Positions 1 to 11,000 of a stretch of 16,721 nucleotides of DNA are shown piece by piece (the first letter of the stretch is position 1; every line of letters begins with the position of its first letter). This DNA comes from Candidatus Altarchaeales archaeon WOR_SM1_86-2. GTDB lineage: Archaea; Altiarchaeota; Altiarchaeia; IMC4; MCBC01. Location of the stretch: assembly GCA_001723855.1 (NCBI GenBank), contig MCBC01000137.1:1-16721 (forward strand), read 5' to 3'. A program made the translations under genes and the position numbers. Under the pieces are notes generated by a model that did no database searches, was not told where the DNA came from, and was given only the letters and a program-made list of their open reading frames with translations.

Positions 1-2013
1 GTATCAGGGAGTAGTGTTTGCATAGACATGGTGGTTTTTGATCCAAAAACGCCGTCAATCGGAAAAGAGTTTGACATACATGTCATGGTACGAAATTACG
101 GCGGTGATGCCGAGGTTGATGACGTTACCCTGACCATTAACGGGGAGGTGGTAAAAAACCATGGCTCATTCCCCATCAATTCGTATGAAACAAAGGCTGT
201 CGACTTTACCAATATAGTGCTGGAGGATTGTGGCTTGCACGCAGTGATGGTAGATTTGAGCGTCAAGGACAATATATGCGAGAGGGTGACCAGCAGGCTG
301 GAGGGCGTTAATCTTATCGGAGGCGATTATATTGTGAGTCATGATCTGAGACCGGCTGCCGGGGAGGACCTAAAAATCGTTGTTACCGATGATCTGAACG
401 GGACATTTAAAGACGCGGTACTTAAAATAAGAAAAAAAGGCAGTGAAGATGCGTTAAAAACCTCGTCGATAAAGGAGGGTGAAGAAGTAACATTCCGGCC
501 AGAGGATCAGGGCACATACATTGTAGAGGTTAAGGGCCCGGAACATTGTTCAGTAAACCATTCCATAGATGTTAAGTTGAGCAGGTATGCCCTGTATGCA
601 TTTGATGCAAGAGTTGGCGATCCAATAACTATTACCGTCATGAGAGAAAAGGCCATCACAGGCAGCGGCGGAAGACCAACGGGGCAGCCAAGCGTTTGGG
701 TGCACTGGCAGAGAGGGGTAGAGAAGATGGGATCGAAATTAGTGGTAGAGGGATATGGCAATATCACCATAAATGAACCGGGTGTGTATATTCTATCCGT
801 TGATGATGATTCTCTGGTGTGGGGCACATGGAAACAGATAAGGGTCTATGATAAACCGGTGCTGGATGTAAATATCCCGGATAATGCGACAATAGGTAAC
901 ACCATGACACTATCTGTTAAAGGCATGGGGAAGGAGAAGGGCGAGCCCATTAAGGGGGTCAGCGTAACAATATATGATCCCGGTGGCAACGAGAAAAATT
1001 TAAAGACAGGGTCCGAAGGCACAGTATCTTATATACCCTATGATGTCGGGAAATATTTTGTACGCATTTCGGACAGTGATTACGCAACAATGGAGAAGGA
1101 ATTCGAGGTTCTGGTACCAATGAATATCAACATCAAACCTACAAAGCCGACAATCGAGGATGAAATAACCATACAGGCTCGGGATTATAAGGATTACCCC
1201 GTCAAGGACGCTGTTATAAATATCCGGAACGGTGAGACATCTATAGTGGAGAAAACAGATATTAATGGGGTGATAAGATTAGAGAAGGGCAGATTGTCAA
1301 GAGTAGGAAAGTATTCAATTGCTGCTAAGAAAGAGAATTATCTGGAGGTAAAGGAGGATATGTCTTTGAATGGCATGCTTTACATTAATTTTTCGAAGGA
1401 TAAGACAGAGCCTTTGTCCTCCATACTCATATCAATAAGCGGCAATCCGGGGATTGAGAACGGAGTAGATATAATAATAACCCCCCCAACCGGTGATAAA
1501 ATAATCGCTCGTGGAGCGGAATATAACTACACTCCAGATAGAACGGGCATGTATGCAGTTTCCGTCACGGCAGACGATTATATCAATGCGTCTAAAAGTT
1601 TTAGTGTTGATCCGTCCCCTTTAAATATGAGCGGAGATTTGAAAGATAAAAAACTGATACTCAAGGTCATAAACCCGAACACTCAAAAAGAGGTCGCAGG
1701 GGTTGATATAAGAATAACCTATGACGGGAGAGTGGAGAAGACGGCTACAAACGAAAAGGGTACCGCCACCATTGACGTAAAAAAACCCGGCAGCTATGTC
1801 ATCCACGCAAGTAAAGTAAATTATAACCCTGTTGAGGAAGAATTCACGGTGGCAAAGGTGCAGGAGTGGGGGTCGTTGATACTTCCGCTCATACTCGTGG
1901 TTATAGCGGTGTTATTGCTGCTCGGAAGAGACATTATCCTGGATGCTGTTGGAGTCGGGAAAAAGAAGAATAAAGAAGAAAAAAGACCGTGTGGGTTGGG
2001 AGCAGTGGAATGA
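1..2013 (+). CDS. Surface protein of tandem Ig/CARDB-like domains with C-terminal membrane anchor (5' partial)
   Basis: The frame is open from base 1, and the first Met (base 28) sits inside what looks like the first strand of a CARDB-like domain (FDPKTPSIGKEF), so the true start is probably upstream of the window. Counting from that Met, about seven beta-sandwich-like domains of 80-95 residues follow (roughly 1-95, 95-186, 186-278, 279-365, 366-448, 449-531, 532-613). Several end in the pattern G-x-Y-x-[VI]-x-[AV] found in carboxypeptidase-regulatory/Big-like folds (for example GKYFVRIS, GSYVIHAS). A single hydrophobic segment at about 616-634 (LILPLILVVIAVLLLL) is followed by a Lys/Arg-rich tail, as expected for an exported protein anchored at its C-terminus. 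The Ig-like domains resemble the membrane-proximal domains of the two beta-helix proteins downstream, which suggests a shared surface role (inference). The ligand is unknown. The gene converges on the giant gene, with 55 bases between the stop codons. Confidence 0.85.
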   Translation, partial: VSGSSVCIDMVVFDPKTPSIGKEFDIHVMVRNYGGDAEVDDVTLTINGEVVKNHGSFPINSYETKAVDFTNIVLEDCGLHAVMVDLSVKDNICERVTSRLEGVNLIGGDYIVSHDLRPAAGEDLKIVVTDDLNGTFKDAVLKIRKKGSEDALKTSSIKEGEEVTFRPEDQGTYIVEVKGPEHCSVNHSIDVKLSRYALYAFDARVGDPITITVMREKAITGSGGRPTGQPSVWVHWQRGVEKMGSKLVVEGYGNITINEPGVYILSVDDDSLVWGTWKQIRVYDKPVLDVNIPDNATIGNTMTLSVKGMGKEKGEPIKGVSVTIYDPGGNEKNLKTGSEGTVSYIPYDVGKYFVRISDSDYATMEKEFEVLVPMNINIKPTKPTIEDEITIQARDYKDYPVKDAVINIRNGETSIVEKTDINGVIRLEKGRLSRVGKYSIAAKKENYLEVKEDMSLNGMLYINFSKDKTEPLSSILISISGNPGIENGVDIIITPPTGDKIIARGAEYNYTPDRTGMYAVSVTADDYINASKSFSVDPSPLNMSGDLKDKKLILKVINPNTQKEVAGVDIRITYDGRVEKTATNEKGTATIDVKKPGSYVIHASKVNYNPVEEEFTVAKVQEWGSLILPLILVVIAVLLLLGRDIILDAVGVGKKKNKEEKRPCGLGAVE

Positions 2014-2068
2014 TTTTATTTGTATGCCCCGGGCGATTACTCATGGTTACCGTTCAAGGAAGAGTTAA
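2014..2068. other. Convergent intergenic spacer
   Basis: This 55-base spacer lies between two convergent stop codons. The T-rich run just after the plus-strand stop (ttttattt, about 2014-2021) could act as an archaeal T-tract terminator for the plus gene, but it is short and no hairpin precedes it. No terminator for the minus gene is evident here. Confidence 0.3.
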
Positions 2069-5000
2069 TTATTCCTCCCCTCTCCCTTCTCTCCTTCTCC
2101 TCGTCAGTAAAAACAGTATCAGAAGGATTAAAAAAATCAACACAAGTATCACATACCACGGAAACCCTGTCTTCGGCACGCAAGTGTCGTCCTTGCACTC
2201 CTCCCCTTCTGCACAGTCCCCATCGGTAACACAACCCCCCGCAACCGCAACCGTACTGAATTCACCACTGCCGTATCCTATCTTTTCGGCATTCAAGGAT
2301 GCTGTGCCGGCATCCTTCACGATAAATGAAACCTTTCCATCTGCATTGCTTGTCGCAGAATCGGAAGTCCCGTCATCATATGTTATCGTCACTTCAGCAC
2401 CGCCAACGGGATTGCCGGCATCGTCCAATACCGCGTATTCAACTTCATCGCCAACACCTGCCGTTTCAGGACCGGATATTTGCAGTTCGGGTGTTTCGGG
2501 AACGCACTCATGTTCAACACATCTTTCATTTGCCGCACAATCCGCATCCTCACAGCAGTCATATTCCATGCACGAGTGATTTTTGACCTCCCCGCACGCG
2601 CATTCAACTCCGGAACACTTCCAATCCACGCACACCTGCGTATCGGAACAATCCCCATCATTGTAGCACTCTCTATCGATCACATTCACGATATCCTCGT
2701 CCTCTCCACATCCCGGATAATTTGCTATGAATTTGTACGCCCCAGCTCCGTCAGGAACAAATTCCACTTCACCTACCGTATCTGTATTTTTCGATGCAAT
2801 CATGACGTTATTATAATAAATATCCACGATTGCTCCTTCAATGCCCCCCCCGTCTTGCTCTGTCACCTTAATCTGCATGGTTTCGTTTACATATTCTCCA
2901 TCCACACTTATGCTGAGATTGCATGACGGGCCGCCACCGCCATAATATGGCATGCCTCCCCCTCTACTACCCCCATATGACCTATAACACCCCTCATCGA
3001 TCACTTCATCACAATCATCATCCAATCCATTACATCTTTCTGTTGCATCAGGATATATGTCATCATCCGTGTCATCGCAGTCATCCCCCTCATATTCGCA
3101 ACCGTGTGTCGTACCGCATCCTGGACAAACACCGTAGCCATCGCCGTCATTATCTTCACATGGCGGACAGATGTAAGTGCACCCCTCTGTTCCTGTATCA
3201 TTCCATTTATATACCGTGTCGCAGGTGTTGTTATCTCCCGAATTCGAACTTTCGTCTCTTATGTCATAATAACTTCCGTTTGCCTGGTTGTTTGAACAGA
3301 ACGTGTTTGAGTTTATAATGTTGTCATTGCTGTTTACCCTGCAGTGTAAACCATTCCACTGGTTGTTGCTGGCGTTATTACCTGTTAAGTTGTTGCTTGA
3401 GGAAGAATATAAAAAGATCCCGCGGTGATTGTTATCGTTCGCCGTGTTGCCGGTTAACGTGTTTCCTGGGGAAGATTCTAAATAGAGCCCATTATTATTA
3501 TTTTTCGCTTTGTTGTTGTTCAATAAGTTTCCGGAGGAAGATTGCAGGTAAATTCCGCGGAGACTGTTATTGCTTGCCGTGTTGCCTGTTAACGTGTTTC
3601 CTGAGGAAGATTGCAGGTAAATTCCATAAGAGAAATTATAAACATTAAAATTCTTTATCGTCACATTATTTCTTCCAGTCATGCTAATTCCATATCCTGT
3701 GGCGTCTCCAGTTATGCTGTATCCAGCACCGTCAATTGTGATATCATTCGCACCGACCGTAAAGCATGTGCCGTTTGAAGTTAAATTACAATTCATTATG
3801 CAGGAATCCGTTATTGTTTCCCCGCAGGTGTAGTTGTAGGTTCCGTTGCCGCAGCCGCAGGTTGGTTTCGGGCAATCCGCCTGACAGCTACAATAATTCT
3901 CGCCGGCAGTGGCGTTGCAAAAACCATCGCCGCAATTTATGCACTTAAATGCGCCCATTTCGGGCATACAGGTATCCATATTATAAGATGGTGCAACGGA
4001 AGTTAGACCCGCGCAGCATGATAGTTCATTCGGGACTACTGCGCCGCCTTCGCCTTCGCCGTAACATGACTTGCCGCAATTATTAAAATCACAGGCAAAG
4101 TTGTATGTCGTGGTGCATCTGTCATAAGAACCCGTATTTCCTGTTCCATTGTTGTAAACATCTATTATTGTGTTATTACATATATTATTTGCATATAATG
4201 AATTGTTGTCCGAATTATCCAAATAAATCCCCTGATTATTGTTGCTCGCGATGGTGTTGTATATATGATTGCCTGAAGAGGAACTAAAACGAATTCCGAT
4301 GGCGTTATCATAATAATTATTCTCGTTAATTGTATTATTTGAGGAAGTCACAACATAGATTCCGTAAGAGTTGTTATAGCCGGTATGGTTTATTATTTTG
4401 TTATTATTTGCATTATTATTCAAATAAATTCCATAAGAGAAATTCGTAATTTTAGTATTTTGTATGGTGACATCAGATATTCCGAGCAGATAAATTCCGT
4501 AGAATACGCCCGATATATTTCCCGTTATCGTATGTCCGTTGCCATTAATTGTAATATCATCCGCACCGACCGTAAAGCAGGTGCCGGTTGAATTTAGATT
4601 GCAGGTTAAGTTACAGGATTCATAGACAGTTTCCCCGCAGGTGTAATTGTAAGTCCCGTTGTCGCAGCCGCATAGTGCAGGGCAGTGATAGGTACACCCA
4701 GTAGTAGTTCCATCATCATCCCACCCATCCGGTGTATTACAGGTGTTGTTATTGCCAGAATTTCCAGTAGGGGTTCCATTCACATAAAAATCACTAATAA
4801 CATTCTGGCAAACTATATTTCTATTGATTGTATTATCCTTGCTGTAATTAAAGATGTATATCCCATACTCACCATTCCCTCTTACTTTGTTATCATTGAT
4901 TGTGTCGTCATCCCCTGCAAAGAGATATATCCCAATTTCGTTGTTATTATCTATCGTGTTATTGGAAATTATATTGTACTGGCGGTAATTATGGATGTTG

Positions 5001-8000
5001 ACGCCCACATCATTAAAATTAATATTGTTGTTGGTTACATTGTTTCTTGAGGAACTGATTGCTACACCCCAGCCCCAATAACCGCTATTGTTAATTATAT
5101 CGTTATTATCCACAAGCACATACTGGGAATTTCCGCCAATGTTAATTCCGCTCCCCCTATTATTGGTTATCCTGTTCCCGATCAGTATGCTGTGGTCTGC
5201 CCAATCAAGCGAGATGCCTATATTGCCTGAGTAACTGGCACCGCCGCTAACATTGTTGTCCAGCAATCGGTTGTAAGGAGAATTGTGATAAATATAGATC
5301 CCCTGGTCGCTGTAGGTATCCAAACTGTTCTTTGAGATAGTATTATTTGCGGAATCTTCCAATTTTATTCCCTGGTAGTTTGAATTCAGTGTGTTGCCTG
5401 TTATGTTAGTTTCATTTGAATATTTCAAGTATATGCCCCAAGCAGTATTATTATTCGCTGTGTTGTTTGTAAGGGTGTTGTTATTTGAGTCATCTAAACC
5501 AATTCCAATCTCATCATTTGAATTTGCTGTGTTGTTTGTAAGGGTGCTGTTATTTGAATCCTCTAAAACAATTCCAGCCTCATTTGAATTTGCTGTGTTA
5601 TCCATTACATCTGTGTTGTTTGAATAGTATAAATAAATTCCAGCATCATAATTATAATTCGCTGTGTTGTTTGTAAGGGTGTTGTTTGAACCAACTAATA
5701 AACCAATTCCAACCTCATCATTTGAATTTGCTGTGTTGTTTGTAAGGGTGCTGTTTGAGGAAGAATTTAAATAAATTCCAAAAGAAAAATTATAAATTTT
5801 AAAATCCTTTATGTTTACATTATTTCTTCCATTCGCATAAATTCCATTTCCTGTGGTGTTCCCAGTTATACTAAATCCATTGCCGTTAATTGCAATATTA
5901 TCTGCCCCGATGGTAAAGCATGTGCCGTTTGAATTTAAATTACAATTCATTACGCAGGACTCCATTATTGTTTCGCCGCAGGTGTAGTTGTAGGTTCCGT
6001 TGTCGCATCCGCAGGTTGAACAGTTAATCACGCTAAAGGTTGTATTCCCGCAGTTGTCGGTTTCATCAGTTTCAAAAATCGTGTCATCGCAGTCAACGCA
6101 CGTTGTTACGTTGCACTGCCCGACTGTGGTCGGCGCCACTGTAAATGTAATATTTGCAGATAATATCCCTGAAAAATTCCCATATACCGTTTCGTTTAAG
6201 ACGTAACCTCCGTCACAGCTTACGTTTATGCACACGGAAACGTTTTCAAGTCTCGGATCAGAAGTATTAACTGCGTTAATCGTTAAATTTGTCGTGATGT
6301 TCGTTTCTTTGTTAATACAGACGTCCTCGCCGAGCGGGGGGTCAATCAGGTTAATCTGTATGTTGTTTATATTTTGACCGCAGGAATAAGTGCATCCCAA
6401 AGCTCCGGTGTCATTCCATATATATGTCGTGTCGCAGGTGTTGTTATCGCCGGTATTCGTGCCTTCGTTATGTATGTCCGTATTAATTACCCCATTAAAG
6501 CAAGCAGTATTCAAATTTACTATATTACCTGCAGAGCCGCCGTCCATTATATAAATGCCGTGGTTCTGATTGTTATTTACCGTATTGTCTACCAGGTTAT
6601 TATTTCCTGCATTGTTTAAACAAATCCCGTGGTAATTTTCATTGACTGTGTTTTTGATTATGTTTGAATTATTTTCATTAGCAAATAAAATTCCGCAGCA
6701 CTCGCCGCCCGGTAAGGCGGCATAAAACAATTTGTTATTAGCGATATTGTTGTAACTATCACCGGTTCCATCCATCGTTACGACTCCGCAGAAATTGGAA
6801 ATTACGTTGTTATTATCCAGTGTGTTGTAGGATGAGCCGTAAAGTGAAATCCCCGCACATTGTGCCAGTTGGGCGTATGTCCCGTAATATCTTAAAATAA
6901 ATTTAAAATCATCATCTCCTATCAAGCTTTTCGGTATTGCGAACTCGCAGGTCTGATGTTTGTACGAAACCCTGCTTGTGAGTCCGAAACCGCATTTACC
7001 GTATGAGTCGTTGAAGTCGTCTATCCTGAATGTTTTCTTTTCGCCTGTTTTGGAAATTATTGTTATTTCAGCCCAGTCCTCGCCGTATTCGTTCGTGTTG
7101 TCTCCCGTAACATCAAGGGATATGTAAACATTCCCCGTGTCATCCGAAACGTATATGTAAGTGTATCCTGCGGGATGCCCGGTGGAAGGCTCCCAGAACG
7201 GAGAATACAGAGGAGATGCCACACCATCTGTTTCATTGATAAACCCGTCAACTGTTATTGAACCTTTGGATGAGTTCATTTCATAGGAAACCTGACTGCT
7301 TACCGGGAACCTGAAAGGAGACGCTTTCCAGTATTCATTTGCCGTCAGGTACAGCACTGCTTTTTCGGTGCATGAGCCGGGTATATCCCATGAAATCTCT
7401 ATTTCTTTTTCATGTACTATAACCACGTTATTATCTATTTCCAGTACATCTTCCAGAACACTCATGCCGTTTTCGGTATATACCGCGTATTCCGGTACTA
7501 AATCAATGTCGCATGCCTTTAATTTCATACCGTCTATGTCTGCGAAATCTGTGTTTTTCTGGATTATTCTCAGTTTAACTTCGCCGTCGACTTTATTAAA
7601 TTCAAATTCTTTTGTTGCGTACTCCACTGGAAACGGCTCAACATAGAGTTCCTCCCACGTACCTGCAGCGTTTAACTGGCTTATATGGAAGGTCGTCGTC
7701 GGATTTTGTGGGGGATTAATAATGCCTCCGCAGTTATTATTTACTGCGTTATCCGATACGTTGTTGTATCCTGATTGATAAAGATAAATGCCTGTATGAG
7801 TATTATTGTTCGCTGTGTTGTTTGTTATGTTGTTGTATTCAGAATTCGTTAAATAAATGCCGTAGTCATTAAAGCTTGCATTGTTCCCTGTAATTGATGA
7901 ATCAGTTACATTATCAAAGTGTATGCCTGACAAATCTTGAATCACAAGACCATTATGCATGAGATTATTATTCTGGATTAAATTATCTACTGAATCCTCG

Positions 8001-11000
8001 AAGTAAATTCCTGTCTGGAACCATGTAATATTACAGTTTTTTATTGTTATTCCCGAATAACCAGGAGAATTAATACCTATGTATGACCCGGAGCCGTTAA
8101 TCAAAAACCCTGCGCAGTCAATTGTAATATCATCTGCCCCGATTGTAAAGCAGGTGCTGGTTGAATTTAGATCGCAGGTTAAATTACAACTTTCATTTAT
8201 TGTGCCGTTTGCTCCGCAGGTAAAAACATAATTTTCACCGACGCAGCCGCAGATTGGACAGGAATAAGTGCATCCCACAGCCCCGGTGTCATTCCAGTTA
8301 TATGTTGTATCGCAGGTGTTGTTGTAGCCGGAGTTCGAGGATCCTCCATCGTAAACATCTTTCTCGCTGTTAGAGCAGAATGTGTTTGATGTTACCGTGT
8401 TGTTGCTTGAGTTATAATCATAGGCAATAATAATTCCGTAGCCGCAATTGTCGGTCACGGTATTGCCGGATACTGTGTTATTATGTGAGTAGTACTCCAG
8501 CCCTATCCCCGTAACCGTAGAAGCTCCCGTTCCATAATATCTCAATGAGAAGTTGAAGTTATCGTTTCCTATTTCACTTTTAGGTATGGAGAACTCGCAG
8601 GTCTGGTGCTTGTAATCAACCTTGCCGGTCATGCCGAACCCGCATTTTCCGTAGGTGTCGGTAAAATCGTCTATACGGAAGATCTTTTCCTCTCCGTTTT
8701 CCAGAATCACAGTTATTTCTGCCCAGTCCTCCCCATATTCATCGGTGTTGTCCATTGTAATATCCAGGGATATATACAGGTTATGCTGGTCGTCGCTGAT
8801 ATAGATGTATGTGTGGCCGTCAGGATGACCCGTCGTAGGTCTCCAGAAGGGAGAGTACTGCGGAGACGAAATCCCGTCCGTCTCGTTTATCACCCCGTCG
8901 ACTGTTATGGAGTTTTCAAGGTTTTGCATGGCGTAATTGAAATTTCCTCTCGGGGGCGATCTGAAAGGTGTGCCTGGCCTGTATTCGTTAGCGGTAAGGT
9001 AAAGCGTCGCCTGCTCGCCGCAGGTTTCAGGGATGCTCCACATAACCTCTATCTCTTTTTCGTGGGCTACCGTTACGTTTTTGTCTATTTCAAGGATGTC
9101 TTCGAGAACGCTCCGGTCGTTTTCGGTGTATATCGCATATTCGGGAGTCATGTCCTGTCCGCATGCGTTAAGTTTTATTTGCTCCACATCCCCGAAAGCT
9201 GTGTCTTTCTGTATTATCCTGAGCTTTATTTCACCGTCCTCGTTTTTGCTGAAGTTGAATTCTTTTGTCGTATATTGTGTTTCGAACGGCTGAACGTAAA
9301 TTTCCTGCCATGATCCTTCTATTAACTGGCTTATGTGATATGTTTCACCGCAGCCAGTATTTGTTACCGTGTTGTTTGTTATGTTGTTTTCTGAAGATTC
9401 CTGGATCCAGATTCCTGAAAAATTATTTATATTCGCCGTGTTGCCTTTCAGGGTGTTGTTCGAGGAAGACATTAAAAAAAATCCATACTTGTTATCGTTT
9501 GCCGTATTATTTGTTATGTTGTTGTTTGAGGAAGAATATAAATTAATTCCTGAATAATCATTATCGTTTGCCGTGTTGTTTGTTATGTTGTTGTTCGAGG
9601 AAGAATCTAAATAGATTCCATCACCATTATTATTCGCCGTGTTGTTGATTATATTGTTGTACATTTCACCTGTTTCCAGATAGATTCCATATAACTGGTT
9701 TGAATTTACTGTGTTGTTGATTATGTCATTGTAATTATTCCCGGTAAATGTGCCAAGATGTATTCCGATGTTATTTTCTAAAACATCATTGTTGATTATT
9801 TTGTTGTACCAACTATTACTTGTTAGATAAATTCCATTATCTGTGTTATTATAGATTATGTTATCAATTATGTCGTTATTGTTTGAGGAAGATAAATAAA
9901 TTCCATCAAAAGTATTATCATTCGCTGTGTTGCTGGTTAAGTTGTTGTTTGAGGAGGAAGATAAAACAATTCCGTATTTATTATCATTCGCTGTGTTATT
10001 GTTTAGTTTGTTGTTTGAGGAAGAAAATAACCAAATTCCATAATCAGTAATATTATTCGCCGTGTTATTGGTTATGGTGTTGTTTGAGGAGTTATATAAA
10101 TGAATTCCCTCATAAAAATCATAAACATTGAAATTCTTTATTGTCACATTATTTTTTCCACTTGCAAAAATCCCATCTCCTGTACCGTCACCAGTTATGC
10201 TAAATCCATTACCGTTGATTACAATATCATCCGCTCCGACTGTGAAGCATGTGCCTGCTGAAGTTAAACTGCAGGTTAAATTACAACTTTCATTTATTGT
10301 GCCGTTTGCTCCGCAGGTAAAAACATAATTTTCACCGACGCATCCGCAGGCTGAAGTCTCCAATATCCCCCAGGTGCTGATATTGCTCTCATCAAGTCCT
10401 ATTGGCCAGACATTGTCCCTGCCTGTCGAAGCGTCGTAAACAATACTGCTATATCCTTTCCAGAAGGGTGAGCAGAAATCAATAGAGTCGCCGGGATTTA
10501 TGTTAATCATGCTTAAAGGAATCCTGATTTCATAAATCATGTGATTTGTTGCATTGTTCGGGCTGGGACCGTAGCCAACCGATGCATTAAATCCTGTAGA
10601 AGGGGTCATGCTCCCGTTCCCGAAAACTTTTATTATGGTGTTGTTTGTAAAATTAAAAACAAGCAGGCATTCATCCCAAATATCGCTTGTGTTATCTCCG
10701 ACGGCATCAACTAAAACATAAAGATAAGTATTGTCATTCATAAAATAAGCGTATGCCTCTATATCATAGCTTGGAGGAGTCATTGTTATCCCAAGATTAT
10801 CCCATTCCACCGCGCCCATATTCCCGTCCAGGATTGGAGGATTATCAGTGAATATTGTTTGAACAACCGGCCGCTCACCACTAACGACGCCGCTTAAACC
10901 AAGGATTAAACCAAGAACTAAAGAAAAAATTATTAATCCGTAAACCGTGTTTTTCGGCCCGGAAAATCCAAATACCGTTTTGTTTTGTTTTGCTGTTTTC

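Noticed and set aside
8606..9313. A 235-codon open frame on the plus strand antisense to the inserted domain
   Set aside because: It lies wholly inside a well-supported gene, has no recognisable domain, and is explained by codon bias of the opposite strand. The matching part of the second insert copy does not keep it intact.
3370..10085. Regular 66-72 base repeats that resemble a CRISPR array
   Set aside because: The repeats are in frame, imperfect, continuous with no unique spacers, and encode solenoid coils.
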